From Cellvibrio sp. UBA7671 (GTDB lineage Bacteria; Pseudomonadota; Gammaproteobacteria; Pseudomonadales; Cellvibrionaceae), in assembly GCA_002483145.1 (NCBI GenBank), contig DLHJ01000002.1, positions 248,001-312,000 of the forward strand: DNA of 64,000 bases. The letters run 5' to 3'. This document shows, piece by piece, positions 17,968 to 26,805 of the stretch. Each line of letters opens with the position of its first letter. Within the stretch, counting starts at the first letter, position 1. Both the position numbers and the translations under genes were made by a program. The notes beneath the pieces are model-generated. The model was not told where the DNA came from and did no database searches. It saw only the letters and a list, made by a program, of their open reading frames with translations.

Positions 17968-19392
17968 ATGCCCCCTTTTTGTAAATTAAGTGAGTGCATT
18001 TTGCCAAATACCCTGTACAGGAAAAAATTGGTTATTGTTGGTTGCGGTGCTGCGGCAACCTTGTTATTAGCCGAATTAGCTGAAACCCTTGATTCCCCGC
18101 TTGAAATTTATCTTATCGATAATAATCCCTCTGCACCTTTAGGTCTCGCTTACTCCGTTAATCACCCTGCATTTGTTTTAAACGTTGCTGCAAAGCGTAT
18201 GGGGGCTTATATCACCAAGCCTGATGATTTTTATCAATGGTTATTGCAGGAGCCAATGCACTGGCGCGGTCTGTATCCCGATTTTGCAGACGTTAATTTT
18301 GCGCCAGATGATTTTGTTCCTCGCATGATTTATGCCGCATATCTGCGGAAGGTATTTTCACGCTCTGTATCCTTATTGGAACAAAAAAATATTCGTATTA
18401 TCCAACTAAAAGAACCGGTGGTTGCGGTTGCGCCCTTGGCAGATGAGGCTGACGTACAGGTTTGCGTTAGCACCCAGCAGCAAAAAATTCAGGCAGACAT
18501 AGTGGTGTTTGCAACAGGCAATAACCCTGCACAGCATATAGCCAGCACATGCTGTTTCGATTCGCCTTACACAGCAGCCTTTTTAAACCAGGATTGGTCT
18601 AGCTTGCATCATGTTGCGATTGTGGGCGCAGGCTTAAGTATGATTGATGCGGTGCAATTTATTTCCAGTCAGGGTTTTACCGGAAAGTTCCAGATTTTTT
18701 CCCGTCATGGCCTGCTGCCTTTGCCGCACAGTAATGAGCAGCCTATGGCTGCAGCTCCTCCGCTTGATTTAAGTAGTGTGGGCAATACCGCGCGTCAGGT
18801 TGTGCGCGCATTGCGTTTTTATGTTGAATCCAATTGCCGTGCTGGTTTTGAATGGCAGGAGAGCATTAATAAAATACGCCCACATGTCAGCTATTTATGG
18901 GCGAAGCTAACGGCCGTCGAGCAGCGCCGTTTAACCAAGGCATTACCTTGGTGGAATATTCATCGCCATCGCATTCCACCCCATGCCTATGCAAACCTGC
19001 AGCAATTGCGTGAACAAGATCGCCTAACTATTACTCGTTGTCCGGTAACGGCTATTGAGCCGCTCAACAACGGATTTCAGCTGCGATCCAGTTGTCCATT
19101 AGATGTAGATAAGGTGCTGACTATTAGCGCCGATAAAGTCGTTATTTGCAGTGGTTACGCACCGGGTGTTAATCGGATAAAAAATATTGGCGAAAAATTA
19201 CTGGCTGCTGATGATCATCTGCGTCAGTCGTTGGTGAAAAACGATACTACTTTTTCAATCTCTGCTACGCATAACATTTTTGCCTTAGGTCCTGCTTTGT
19301 CGGGTTTGTTATTTGAAACCACTGCTTTGCATGAGACAAGACAGCAGGCTAATGCGATTAGCGCTGCTATCTCTGCTTTGTTGATCAACTAA
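17968..19392 (+). CDS. FAD/NAD(P)-binding oxidoreductase-like protein
   Basis: This 474-residue protein has an N-terminal dinucleotide-binding fold (VIVGCGAAATLLLAELA near residues 22-38) and a second one in the middle (VAIVGAGLSMIDAVQFI near residues 214-230). The AYSVNHPAFVLNVAAKRMGAY block is typical of the NAD_binding_9 (PF13454) family of FAD/NAD(P)-binding proteins. The substrate is not known for this family in general. The start is uncertain: the ATG at 17968 has no clear ribosome-binding site, and a TTG at 18001 in the same frame would give a protein starting ten residues before the first fold. It is cytoplasmic, stands alone, and converges with the SfnR-like gene. Confidence 0.75.
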   Translation: MPPFCKLSECILPNTLYRKKLVIVGCGAAATLLLAELAETLDSPLEIYLIDNNPSAPLGLAYSVNHPAFVLNVAAKRMGAYITKPDDFYQWLLQEPMHWRGLYPDFADVNFAPDDFVPRMIYAAYLRKVFSRSVSLLEQKNIRIIQLKEPVVAVAPLADEADVQVCVSTQQQKIQADIVVFATGNNPAQHIASTCCFDSPYTAAFLNQDWSSLHHVAIVGAGLSMIDAVQFISSQGFTGKFQIFSRHGLLPLPHSNEQPMAAAPPLDLSSVGNTARQVVRALRFYVESNCRAGFEWQESINKIRPHVSYLWAKLTAVEQRRLTKALPWWNIHRHRIPPHAYANLQQLREQDRLTITRCPVTAIEPLNNGFQLRSSCPLDVDKVLTISADKVVICSGYAPGVNRIKNIGEKLLAADDHLRQSLVKNDTTFSISATHNIFALGPALSGLLFETTALHETRQQANAISAAISALLIN

Positions 19393-19430
19393 GAGCACGC
19401 CCGTCATCATGAATGGCGCTATAAAATTGA

Positions 19431-20696
19431 TTAGCCCGCAAAACTGGGATTCAAATTTTGTAGTTGATCTTCCTGGTCAGAATTATCACCCGCACGGGTA
19501 AAGCCAGCATCGGCAAGCAGTCCATGGCGCTTTAACAGAGTGCGCATGACGTTGCGTGAAATCCCCAGCAACGCAGCACCGTGAACCTGATTGGAGCGCA
19601 CGTGCGCAAAGGCTTCATGCACAATCAAACTTTCCAGTTTGTCAAAGTGGTCGCTATCACCTTGCTCGGCAAACAGGCGGCGCAATTGTTTGGCAATTGC
19701 TGTCATGGGATCATCGCTATTGCCTGAGCCATTATCGGAATTATTATCCGAACCATTTGATGGTCCCTGCTGCGCAGCAAAACCTGAATGGTTGAACGTG
19801 TGTGCTTGGGTGTTTGCACTGTGCAATGGTTGATGTACTGGTTGTGGCACTTGTTGGTGCTGCGTACCAGTATTCCAGCCACCAGTGACTTTTAAATGTG
19901 CGGGTTCGATTTTGTCGCCACTGGAAACCAGCAATGCAAAATGCACCACATTTTCCAATTCGCGAATATTGCCCGGCCAGGAATAAGTCAGCAGCAATTC
20001 CACTGCGCCGGCAGAAAATTGTGGCTGGCGATAACCCATGCGCTGGCTGTAGGTTTTTAAAAAATGTTCAGCAAGTGGTAACACATCGCCCGGCCTTTCA
20101 CGCAGTGGTGGCAGTTTTACTTGCGCGATATTGATCCGGTATAGCAGATCGCGGCGAAAATGTCCGGCAGACACGGCGTAATCCAGATCAACGTTGGTTG
20201 CGACAACCAAGCGTACATTCACTGGAATGCTTTTGCGCGAGCCAATCCGGACCACTTCTTTTTCTTGCAATACACGCAGGAGTTTTACTTGTAAGGGCAG
20301 GGGAAGATCACCAATCTCATCGAGAAATAAAGTGCCTTCGTTGGCGGCTTCAAACCAGCCTTCGCGTTTTCCCACAGCGCCGGTGAATGAACCTGCTTCG
20401 TGGCCAAATAGTTCGCTCTCAGCTAACTGATCGCTAATCGCGCCGCAATTGACTGCAAGAAAAGGGCCTTTGCGTCCGCTGAGTAAATGGATATGACGCG
20501 CGACTAATTCCTTACCTGTGCCTGTTTCGCCACCAATTAATACCGGAGCATCGCTAGGTGCGATTCGCTCGATATATTCCAATAAGGTTGCTGAAATGGG
20601 ATCGGAGAATACTAACGCTTTCGCTCTTACTGAGAGCGGTTGCGCATTACCTCCTTCCAGGGATAAGAGAACCGGTTGTTTATTTTCCTGAATCAC
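19431..20696 (-). CDS. SfnR-like sigma-54-dependent activator
   Basis: This 421-residue bacterial enhancer-binding protein consists of an AAA+ domain and a C-terminal Fis-type helix-turn-helix, without a receiver or GAF domain. Walker A is GETGTGKE (56-63), Walker [11 protein letters not shown] (121-130). The sigma-54 contact loop reads GSFTGA (102-107) instead of GAFTGA. A Gln/His/Asn/Ser-rich linker (about 290-345) leads to the DNA-binding end with [21 protein letters not shown]. Overall it resembles SfnR, the activator of sulfone/organosulfur genes in Pseudomonas, and it stands next to sulfate-uptake genes. A GTG start with GAGGAA upstream is used. A GTTATAAG half-site lies about 100 bases upstream. 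Confidence 0.85.
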   Translation of the reverse strand: MIQENKQPVLLSLEGGNAQPLSVRAKALVFSDPISATLLEYIERIAPSDAPVLIGGETGTGKELVARHIHLLSGRKGPFLAVNCGAISDQLAESELFGHEAGSFTGAVGKREGWFEAANEGTLFLDEIGDLPLPLQVKLLRVLQEKEVVRIGSRKSIPVNVRLVVATNVDLDYAVSAGHFRRDLLYRINIAQVKLPPLRERPGDVLPLAEHFLKTYSQRMGYRQPQFSAGAVELLLTYSWPGNIRELENVVHFALLVSSGDKIEPAHLKVTGGWNTGTQHQQVPQPVHQPLHSANTQAHTFNHSGFAAQQGPSNGSDNNSDNGSGNSDDPMTAIAKQLRRLFAEQGDSDHFDKLESLIVHEAFAHVRSNQVHGAALLGISRNVMRTLLKRHGLLADAGFTRAGDNSDQEDQLQNLNPSFAG

Positions 20697-21025
20697 GATG
20701 GTTCCTCAAATTAATAGAGTGCGAGAAATTGCGTATTAATAAGCGCATTCTAGTCGTTAATGCCTGACCTTAATAAGGAATTTAAATCTATAAACTTATA
20801 ACCAATTTACAAATAAAAACATGCTTAAAAAATATTAACCAGTGAAGGTTTTTGCGCAAATTAATCGCTAATTAAGCAGTGGTATAATGGATTTGTGATG
20901 TTGTTGAAAAAGCGGTTTGTGAGTGTTCGTTTGGATGATGAATTTTGTGGGGGGAAGAGGGCAGCATTGCAGAATAAGAATTCGTGGTGGGAACTTCCCA
21001 CCACGATGTTTTGTCGTTTAAAGAT
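20697..21025 (-). promoter_or_regulatory. Region between cysA end and the SfnR-like gene
   Basis: No gene is present. The minus strand carries GTTATAAGT (20794-20802), followed by TTATAGATTTAAAT, upstream of the activator gene. A 9-bp hairpin at 20983-21005 (CGTGGTGGG/CCCACCACG) lies just beyond the cysA stop and probably ends the cys transcript, though its T-run is poor. Confidence 0.5.
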
Positions 21026-22084
21026 TTATTTTTGCAAAAATATTTTTGAATTGGTGGGTTTAGCGTACACCGACGCACCTACCGACAAATTCAAATTGCG
21101 CTCCTGCGCACGCGGCAATTCCACATGCAGTGCATCTTTGCTGAGTTGATGTAAGAGTTCAATGCGCAATACCGAGCCTGCTGTGCTGACATGGGCAACA
21201 CGCGCCGCGATGGCTCCTTCGCTATCGACTTCACTCAATTCAATGTCGTGCGGGCGCACATAAGCGATAGCGGCCTGGTCCTGCACACTGTTGTGTTCCG
21301 GTGCGGGCAATTTGTAATCGCCAATATGAGCCCAACCGTTATCGACACGGCTGTGGAATAAATTCACCTGGCCAATAAAATCGTACACAAATGGGCTGGC
21401 GGGATTGTTGTAAATATCATCCGGTGAACCTATTTGTTCGATGTTGCCTTTGTTTAATACCACGATTTTATCGGCCACTTCCATTGCCTCTTCCTGATCG
21501 TGGGTTACAAAGATGGAGGTGATGTGCAGTTCATCGTGCAAGCGGCGTAACCAGCGGCGCAAGTCTTTACGTACTTTAGCGTCGAGTGCACCGAAAGGTT
21601 CATCGAGCAATAATACTTTTGGTTCAACTGCCAGCGCGCGTGCCAAGGCAATACGTTGGCGTTGGCCACCGGACAGTTGATGTGGATAACGATCCGCCAA
21701 CCAATCCAGTTGCACCAGCTCCAATAATTCATGCACACGTTTTTTAATGGATTCGTTGGTGGGGCGCGTCTCTTTCGGGCGCACCGTCAAACCAAATGCA
21801 ACGTTGTCGAATACCGTCATGTGGCGGAACAATGCATAGTGTTGAAATACAAAACCCACATTGCGTTCACGCACATGCACATTAGTGGCATCTTCACCGT
21901 GGAAGTGCACACTGCCTGCATCGGGGTTTTCCAACCCGGCGATAATACGCAACAGGGTAGTTTTACCACAGCCCGATGGGCCGAGCAGGGCGACTAATTC
22001 ACCGGTGGGGAAATCCAGTGACACATTATTCAAGGCAGTAAAATTGCCAAAGGTTTTATGCAGATTGCGGACTTGGATGCTCAT
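21026..22084 (-). CDS. cysA: Sulfate/thiosulfate ABC transporter ATPase CysA
   Basis: This 352-residue ATPase subunit of the sulfate/thiosulfate importer acts on the cytoplasmic face with CysT and CysW. Walker [10 protein letters not shown] (about 34-42), signature LSGGQRQR (about 136-143), Walker [13 protein letters not shown] and the switch His in VTHDQEEA are all present, and the C-terminal TOBE-type region (about 240-350) is typical of CysA. The start [13 protein letters not shown] fits the family. It is the last gene of the run sbp-cysT-cysW-cysA, 25 bases after cysW. Confidence 0.95.
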   Translation of the reverse strand: MSIQVRNLHKTFGNFTALNNVSLDFPTGELVALLGPSGCGKTTLLRIIAGLENPDAGSVHFHGEDATNVHVRERNVGFVFQHYALFRHMTVFDNVAFGLTVRPKETRPTNESIKKRVHELLELVQLDWLADRYPHQLSGGQRQRIALARALAVEPKVLLLDEPFGALDAKVRKDLRRWLRRLHDELHITSIFVTHDQEEAMEVADKIVVLNKGNIEQIGSPDDIYNNPASPFVYDFIGQVNLFHSRVDNGWAHIGDYKLPAPEHNSVQDQAAIAYVRPHDIELSEVDSEGAIAARVAHVSTAGSVLRIELLHQLSKDALHVELPRAQERNLNLSVGASVYAKPTNSKIFLQK

Positions 22085-22109
22085 ACGGTTGTTCTCGCAA
22101 ATTAGTTAA

Positions 22110-23006
22110 TTACTGTGCACTTGCCGCACGCACGGCCAGTTCATGTTCGCGGGCGGCTTTCCACTCCAGCAAACTTTTTAATACCAGTGTCACTAATGCC
22201 AATAAGGCCAGCAGCGATGCAACGGCAAACGCGGCGGCAAATTGATATTCGTTGTACAGAATTTCAATGTGTAGCGGCAGGGTATTGGTTTGCTCGCGGA
22301 TTTTTCCCGAGACCACACTCACCGCGCCAAACTCGCCCATCGCACGCGCATTACACAAAATCATGCCGTATAGCAGCGCCCACTTAACTGATGGCAAGGT
22401 CACGCGCCAAAACATTTTCCAACCGCTGGCACCCAGGGTAATCGCCGCTTCTTCTTGCTCCTTACCTTGCTCTTGCATCAGTGGGATTAATTCCCGCGCT
22501 ACAAATGGAAAGGTAATAAACACAGTGGCGAGCACTATGCCCGGTACGGCAAACATAATTTGAATATCGTGATCGCCCAACCAGGGGCCAAAAAATCCCT
22601 GGCGACCAAACAGCAACATATAAATCAAACCGGCAATAACAGGCGATACTGCAAAAGGTAAATCAATCAGCGTGATCACAAATTGTTTGCCGCGGAAATC
22701 AAATTTGGCGATAGCCCAGGCTGCAGCTAAACCAAAAATCACATTGCAAGGCACCGCAATCGCGGCTGCAATCAATGTCAGTTTTATCGCATGTGCAGCC
22801 GCAGGTTCAGTAATTGCGGCAAAATATACCTGCGCCCCTTTGGCAAAGGCTTCGGTAAACACAATCACCAAAGGTAAAAATAAAAACAGGGCAAGAAAGG
22901 TTAGTGCAATGCTAATTAACACTACGCGCACCCAGGTTGCTTCACTGGTGGCTGCATGTGCAGCGCCAGTTTTGCGTGAATTCAGTGATGAAACAGCACC
23001 GGCCAT
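22110..23006 (-). CDS. cysW: Sulfate ABC transporter permease CysW
   Basis: This 298-residue inner-membrane permease has six hydrophobic segments and the EAA loop EQEEAAITLGASGWKMFWRVTLP near residues 180-205. The SVVSGKIREQTNTLPLHIEILYNEY block is characteristic of CysW. It pairs with CysT to form the translocation path. It begins 2 bases after the cysT stop and is surely co-transcribed. Confidence 0.95.
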   Translation of the reverse strand: MAGAVSSLNSRKTGAAHAATSEATWVRVVLISIALTFLALFLFLPLVIVFTEAFAKGAQVYFAAITEPAAAHAIKLTLIAAAIAVPCNVIFGLAAAWAIAKFDFRGKQFVITLIDLPFAVSPVIAGLIYMLLFGRQGFFGPWLGDHDIQIMFAVPGIVLATVFITFPFVARELIPLMQEQGKEQEEAAITLGASGWKMFWRVTLPSVKWALLYGMILCNARAMGEFGAVSVVSGKIREQTNTLPLHIEILYNEYQFAAAFAVASLLALLALVTLVLKSLLEWKAAREHELAVRAASAQ

Positions 23007-23008
23007 GA

Positions 23009-23893
23009 TTAACCTCCTGTGCGCTTATGGCTCCAATGCTGGAGCAAGTTAATGAGCAGTAATAACACGAAGGAAAATATCAACATGACCGTACCGAGTG
23101 CAGCGGCACCGGCGTAATCAAATTGTTCGAGTTTGGTCATAATCAACAGCGGTGTGATTTCAGTTTTGTAGGGCATATTGCCGCTGATAAATACCACAGA
23201 GCCGTATTCGCCAATCGCGCGCGCAAATGCCAAGGCAAATCCGGTTAATAGTGAAGGCAAGAGTGCAGGCAATAACACGCGGCTACATGTTTGCCAGCGC
23301 GATGCGCCCAAACTCGCAGCGGCCTCTTCCACTTCTGCTTCCAGATCAGCAAGTACGGGTTGCACAGTGCGCACGACAAACGGCAATCCGATAAACGTGA
23401 GCGCAACCGTTACACCCAGCCAGGTATAGGCGACTTTGATATCGGCCAACCAAAACCATTGGCCAACCCAACCTTTGGTGGTGTAAAGCGCGGTGAGTGC
23501 AATACCGGCTACGGCAGTGGGCAAAGCAAAGGGTAAATCTACCAATGCATCGATCACGCGTTTGCCAAAAAAATCGTAACGCACTAACACCCAGGCGACG
23601 ATTAAACCGAAAACCAAATTAATACTAGCGGCCGCAAGCGATGCACCAAAGGTTAATTGGTAACTGGCAACTGCACGGGGATTACTGACGACCGCCCATA
23701 ATTCCGGCCAACTCAGTTCAAGGGATTTAAGTACCAGGCCTGCCAGTGGAATAAATACAATTAAACTGGCGTAGAGTGCGGCGAGGCCGATGGATAAACC
23801 AAAACCGGGTAGCACCGATTTTTTCACCCAAGGTTTTTTGGGTTTTGGGACGGGCGATGATGTGTCGAACACCGCAGAAGCTATCTCACTCAT
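23009..23893 (-). CDS. cysT: Sulfate ABC transporter permease CysT
   Basis: This 294-residue inner-membrane permease (also called CysU) has the characteristic DLPFALPTAVAGIALTALY block near residues 120-140 and the EAA loop EEAAASLGASRWQTCSRVLLP. The GEYGSVVFISGNMPYKTEI segment separates CysT from CysW. It is preceded by the sulfate-binding protein gene at 24070, with a GC-rich inverted repeat in the 176-base gap. Confidence 0.95.
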   Translation of the reverse strand: MSEIASAVFDTSSPVPKPKKPWVKKSVLPGFGLSIGLAALYASLIVFIPLAGLVLKSLELSWPELWAVVSNPRAVASYQLTFGASLAAASINLVFGLIVAWVLVRYDFFGKRVIDALVDLPFALPTAVAGIALTALYTTKGWVGQWFWLADIKVAYTWLGVTVALTFIGLPFVVRTVQPVLADLEAEVEEAAASLGASRWQTCSRVLLPALLPSLLTGFALAFARAIGEYGSVVFISGNMPYKTEITPLLIMTKLEQFDYAGAAALGTVMLIFSFVLLLLINLLQHWSHKRTGG

Positions 23894-23934
23894 TTACAAC
23901 TCTCTTTGAGTACCTGTGGTCAGGAAACTGATGA

Positions 23935-24066
23935 TTTTTAATCCCCTCCCGGCCTCCCCTTTTTCAAAGGGGAGGAGCTACTCTCCTAGGATATAAGCGG
24001 AGGGGAGTCAATCTCCCTCCCTTTAAGCGGGGCGCGTAGCCGGAGGGTCGGGGAGGGATTTAAAAA
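23935..24066. repeat. GC-rich imperfect inverted repeat between sbp and cysT
   Basis: The ends are TTTTTAATCCCCTCCC (left) and GGGAGGGATTTAAAAA (right), forming near-complementary arms. Inside are further pairs such as CCTCCCCTTTTTCAAAGGGGAGG and runs of CCCTCC/GGAGGG. This fits the intergenic MITE-like elements of many proteobacteria. It fills nearly all of the gap between sbp and cysT and would form a long hairpin in the transcript, likely lowering expression of the membrane subunits relative to the binding protein. Confidence 0.75.
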
Positions 24067-24069
24067 TAA

Positions 24070-25062
24070 TTATTGATAAATCTGATCAAAAATACCGCCG
24101 TCGCCAAAGTGGAACGGTTGTGCTTTAGACCAGCCACCAAAATCGTCGATTGTCACCAGCTCCAATTTTGGAAATGTTTTTGCGTGGGCTTCGGCAACCT
24201 GTGCATCGCGTGGGCGGTAATAATGTTTTGCCGCGATGTTTTGGCCTTCTTTGGTGTAGAGATATTCAAGGTAGGCTTTAGCTACTTCATAGTTGCCGTT
24301 GGCTTTTGCATTTTCATCGACCACTGCAACAGAAGGTTCAGCCAAAATTGACAGGCTAGGCACCACAATTTCAACTTCATCTGCGCCTAGTTCGTTAACT
24401 GCCAAAAACGCTTCGTTTTCCCAGGTAATTAAAATGTCACCAATGCCGCGTTGTACGAAAGTAGTAGTCGATCCGCGCGCACCGGTATCCAGCACGGGAA
24501 CATTTTTAAACAATGCGCGCACAAATTCTTGTGCACCTGCATCGTCCTTACCTTGTTTTTTGGCGAATGCCCAGGCAGCCAGGTAGTTCCAGCGTGCGCC
24601 GCCAGACGTTTTTGGATTAGGGGTAATCACTTCAACGCCTTTTTTGGTCAAATCATCCCAATCTTTAATATTTTTTGGATTGCCTTTGCGGACTAAAAAT
24701 ACAATGGTCGATGTATAAGGAGCGCTATTTTGCGGCAGCTTGGTCACCCAGTCTTTCGGCAACAGATTGCCAATACTGGCGATAGGATCGATATCGCCTG
24801 CAAGGGCAAGTGTTACCACATCAGCGCGCAAGCCATCGATTACCGCGCGCGACTGTGCACCTGAACCACCATGTGATTGATCCACACTTACGTTGTCACC
24901 GGTTTTTTCTTTCCAGTGCTTTGCAAAGGCAGCATTGAAATCACGATAGAGTTCGCGGGTTGGGTCGTAAGAAACGTTTAACAGGGTAATATCTTTTGCA
25001 AACACACTGCCTGCAATCAGACTGGCGGCGATGAACGCAGCGGATTTAATAATTAATTTCAT
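24070..25062 (-). CDS. sbp: Sulfate-binding periplasmic protein (copy 1)
   Basis: This 330-residue periplasmic solute-binding protein of the sulfate/thiosulfate family has a signal peptide ending near residue 22 (VFA). Family marks are [46 protein letters not shown] and [23 protein letters not shown], which include the residues that bind the sulfate ion by main-chain and Ser contacts. GAGAGA upstream supports the start. It lies between porin copy 1 and cysT on the same strand. It is a close paralogue of the protein encoded at 28657. Confidence 0.95.
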   Translation of the reverse strand: MKLIIKSAAFIAASLIAGSVFAKDITLLNVSYDPTRELYRDFNAAFAKHWKEKTGDNVSVDQSHGGSGAQSRAVIDGLRADVVTLALAGDIDPIASIGNLLPKDWVTKLPQNSAPYTSTIVFLVRKGNPKNIKDWDDLTKKGVEVITPNPKTSGGARWNYLAAWAFAKKQGKDDAGAQEFVRALFKNVPVLDTGARGSTTTFVQRGIGDILITWENEAFLAVNELGADEVEIVVPSLSILAEPSVAVVDENAKANGNYEVAKAYLEYLYTKEGQNIAAKHYYRPRDAQVAEAHAKTFPKLELVTIDDFGGWSKAQPFHFGDGGIFDQIYQ

Positions 25063-25092
25063 AATATATCTCTCTCAAGAATTAAATTCGTT

Positions 25093-26343
25093 TTAAAAGC
25101 GGAAATCAAAACCCAGCGCTGCTGTGCTATCCGTTGTGGCTTTGGTGCTGATCTTGTCATCACCATCTACTTCTACACTGGCGAAATAACCAAATACACG
25201 GGTGCCTGCGTTGAAGTTGTAATCCAAACCGACGGCAATACCCTCCAATTCAGCATCGGCATAAAGCGCGTTGGTTGGAGTGGTGGTTGAACTCGCGTAT
25301 TGAATTTTGGCGAGCCATGGACCGGCAATTTTCCATTGCGCATTCAATACATAACCGTCTTGTTCTTTAAATGCGTTGCCGGAGGCGCCGTCCCATTCAG
25401 AGAGTGGGTTTAAACCGTTTTGCGCACCGAGGGTGGTGCCGTTAGTGCCAACAAAAGTGGATAAGCCACCGAGGCTATCAACATCTTCGTGGCGCTCAGC
25501 GGTTTGGTAAATTGCGCCGAGTTTTACCGCACCGAGTGTAACTTCACCTACTGCGCGTAGCGCATCAGTGGTCACAACGTTGTTGTCATAACCAACACCA
25601 ACAAACCACTTGGCTTTACCGTAAGTCACTGAGACTGATTTACCCGAAGCAAAATCATTGTCGTCTTGCTGGTTGGTTGCACTGACCGGAACACCAGTTT
25701 CTTCCGCTTGAATTGCCGCGAGGTTTACTTCCAATCCGCCAAACCAAATAGGTGAGGTGTATTGGATAACATTGTCCGGGCGGTTTTCTCCGACGATATA
25801 AGTCCCTATATCGCCTAATGGTGAATCGTTGAAACGATCAACATCCGTGCGCAGTACCGTGTTGGTTTGCAGGGTTTTTAATGGGGTATCATTTTTACCC
25901 ACAAGGATTGAACCCCAATCGCCGCGCAGACCACCAAAAATATTACGCTGGCTTAATTCGCGGCCATTGCTGTTGGTGCCGTTGTCTACATCCACACCGT
26001 ATTCCAAACGGTAGAACACAGTTACGCTGGATGACGCATCAAAATCGCCTTGAATCCCCAAGCGTGAACCTGTGCTTTCCAATGCAAATGTATCTAATTC
26101 TGTTGTTACACCGGTTGCACCAACATGTTTATAGGTAGTGGCGCCTGCAGCGGTAGGGTCGAAATTAATTTTTTCCAAATCATATTGATTGGCAGTTAAA
26201 TGGATTTTCCCGTAGAGCGTTGGAAAACCGGCGAATGCATTGGCTGACAGTGCAATACCTACAGCAGCGGTTAATGCATTGCGCTGAAAAAATTTTCTTG
26301 CAACGAGTGATCGCACAACCGACCGGGGTGTTTGAAATGACAT
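25093..26343 (-). CDS. Sulfur-region porin (copy 1)
   Basis: This 416-residue Gram-negative porin sits in the sulfate-uptake cluster. A long signal region (to about residue 38, ending NAFA) precedes the mature start GFPTLYGKIHL. The barrel has the loop-3 region QRNIFGGLRGDWGS followed by KNDTPLK and ends LGFDFRF. The start is the ATG preceded by GGAGA; an upstream in-frame GTG nine codons earlier falls inside a second ribosome-binding site. It is closely similar to the porin at 26806 over the whole length. Its place between oscA and sbp suggests that it lets sulfate or sulfonates through the outer membrane under sulfur limitation; this is inferred from context. Confidence 0.88.
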   Translation of the reverse strand: MSFQTPRSVVRSLVARKFFQRNALTAAVGIALSANAFAGFPTLYGKIHLTANQYDLEKINFDPTAAGATTYKHVGATGVTTELDTFALESTGSRLGIQGDFDASSSVTVFYRLEYGVDVDNGTNSNGRELSQRNIFGGLRGDWGSILVGKNDTPLKTLQTNTVLRTDVDRFNDSPLGDIGTYIVGENRPDNVIQYTSPIWFGGLEVNLAAIQAEETGVPVSATNQQDDNDFASGKSVSVTYGKAKWFVGVGYDNNVVTTDALRAVGEVTLGAVKLGAIYQTAERHEDVDSLGGLSTFVGTNGTTLGAQNGLNPLSEWDGASGNAFKEQDGYVLNAQWKIAGPWLAKIQYASSTTTPTNALYADAELEGIAVGLDYNFNAGTRVFGYFASVEVDGDDKISTKATTDSTAALGFDFRF

Positions 26344-26390
26344 GCTAATCTCCAAAAATTCACATATCACCTCCGGTGGTCCGGTCAGTG
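26341..26390 (-). promoter_or_regulatory. Conserved porin leader with double ribosome-binding site, copy 1
   Basis: On the transcribed strand the leader contains CCGGACCACCGG, able to fold as a short hairpin, then GGAGGTGAT (a 9-base match to the 16S anti-Shine-Dalgarno), then ATG TGA, a start followed directly by a stop, and finally GGAGATTAGC before the porin ATG. The same arrangement is at 28087-28136. The hairpin covers part of the first ribosome-binding site. Confidence 0.6.
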
Positions 26391-26436
26391 GCGTTTTTGA
26401 TTGTTTGTTGTTAATTTTTACTTAAAACTTTGCTGA

Positions 26437-26613
26437 CTACTTGGTGCTTACACCTTTTTCCCAGCGTCTTTTTTCGCGGCGTTCAATCTGCACTACCTGG
26501 CCATTGTGAATTTGTATTTCCAATGAGCCGAATTGAATGAGTGCCAGTTGTTGCTTGATCTCTTCCAATACATCTTCTGGAATAGCTGCCTGCCCGGTGC
26601 GGTAAGTTTCCAT
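26437..26613 (-). CDS. oscA: OscA/YezD-type small protein (copy 1)
   Basis: This 58-residue cytoplasmic protein of the YezD/DUF2292 family includes OscA, linked in Pseudomonas to the sulfur-starvation response and chromate resistance. The core reads IQFGSLEIQIHNGQVVQIER, then a basic tail REKRRWEK. It is read on the minus strand from the ATG at 26613 to TAG at 26437. It has no signal peptide. It precedes porin copy 1 by 93 bases, and its own conserved promoter (26688-26742) lies upstream. A second copy of the same length is at 28209. Biochemical role is unknown. No strong ribosome-binding site is seen. Confidence 0.85.
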   Translation of the reverse strand: METYRTGQAAIPEDVLEEIKQQLALIQFGSLEIQIHNGQVVQIERREKRRWEKGVSTK

Positions 26614-26687
26614 AACGACATCTCTATTGCTAAATATTTTTCAGGCCTATTGTTAAGTATTTACAAAAAGTCCTGCTTGGTGTCGCC

Positions 26688-26742
26688 ATCATATTCAACT
26701 GTTGTTAAAACTAAAAAGACTGATTATTTATTAGCTTATAAC
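26688..26742 (-). promoter_or_regulatory. Putative sulfur-responsive promoter of oscA copy 1
   Basis: On the minus strand, GTTATAAGC (26734-26742) is followed after 40 bases by the -10-like TATGAT (26688-26693). The -35 position holds only a T-rich run, typical of an activator-dependent promoter. The promoter of oscA copy 2 and the promoter at 49.9 kb have the same two elements at the same distance. CysB or a similar LysR-type regulator is the obvious candidate, not proven. Confidence 0.6.
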
Positions 26743-26805
26743 GTCGAATTGATGGCTATAGCCGTCAAGTTTTTTGGGAGGCATCCAAAAGTGTGGTGAT
26801 CAAAT

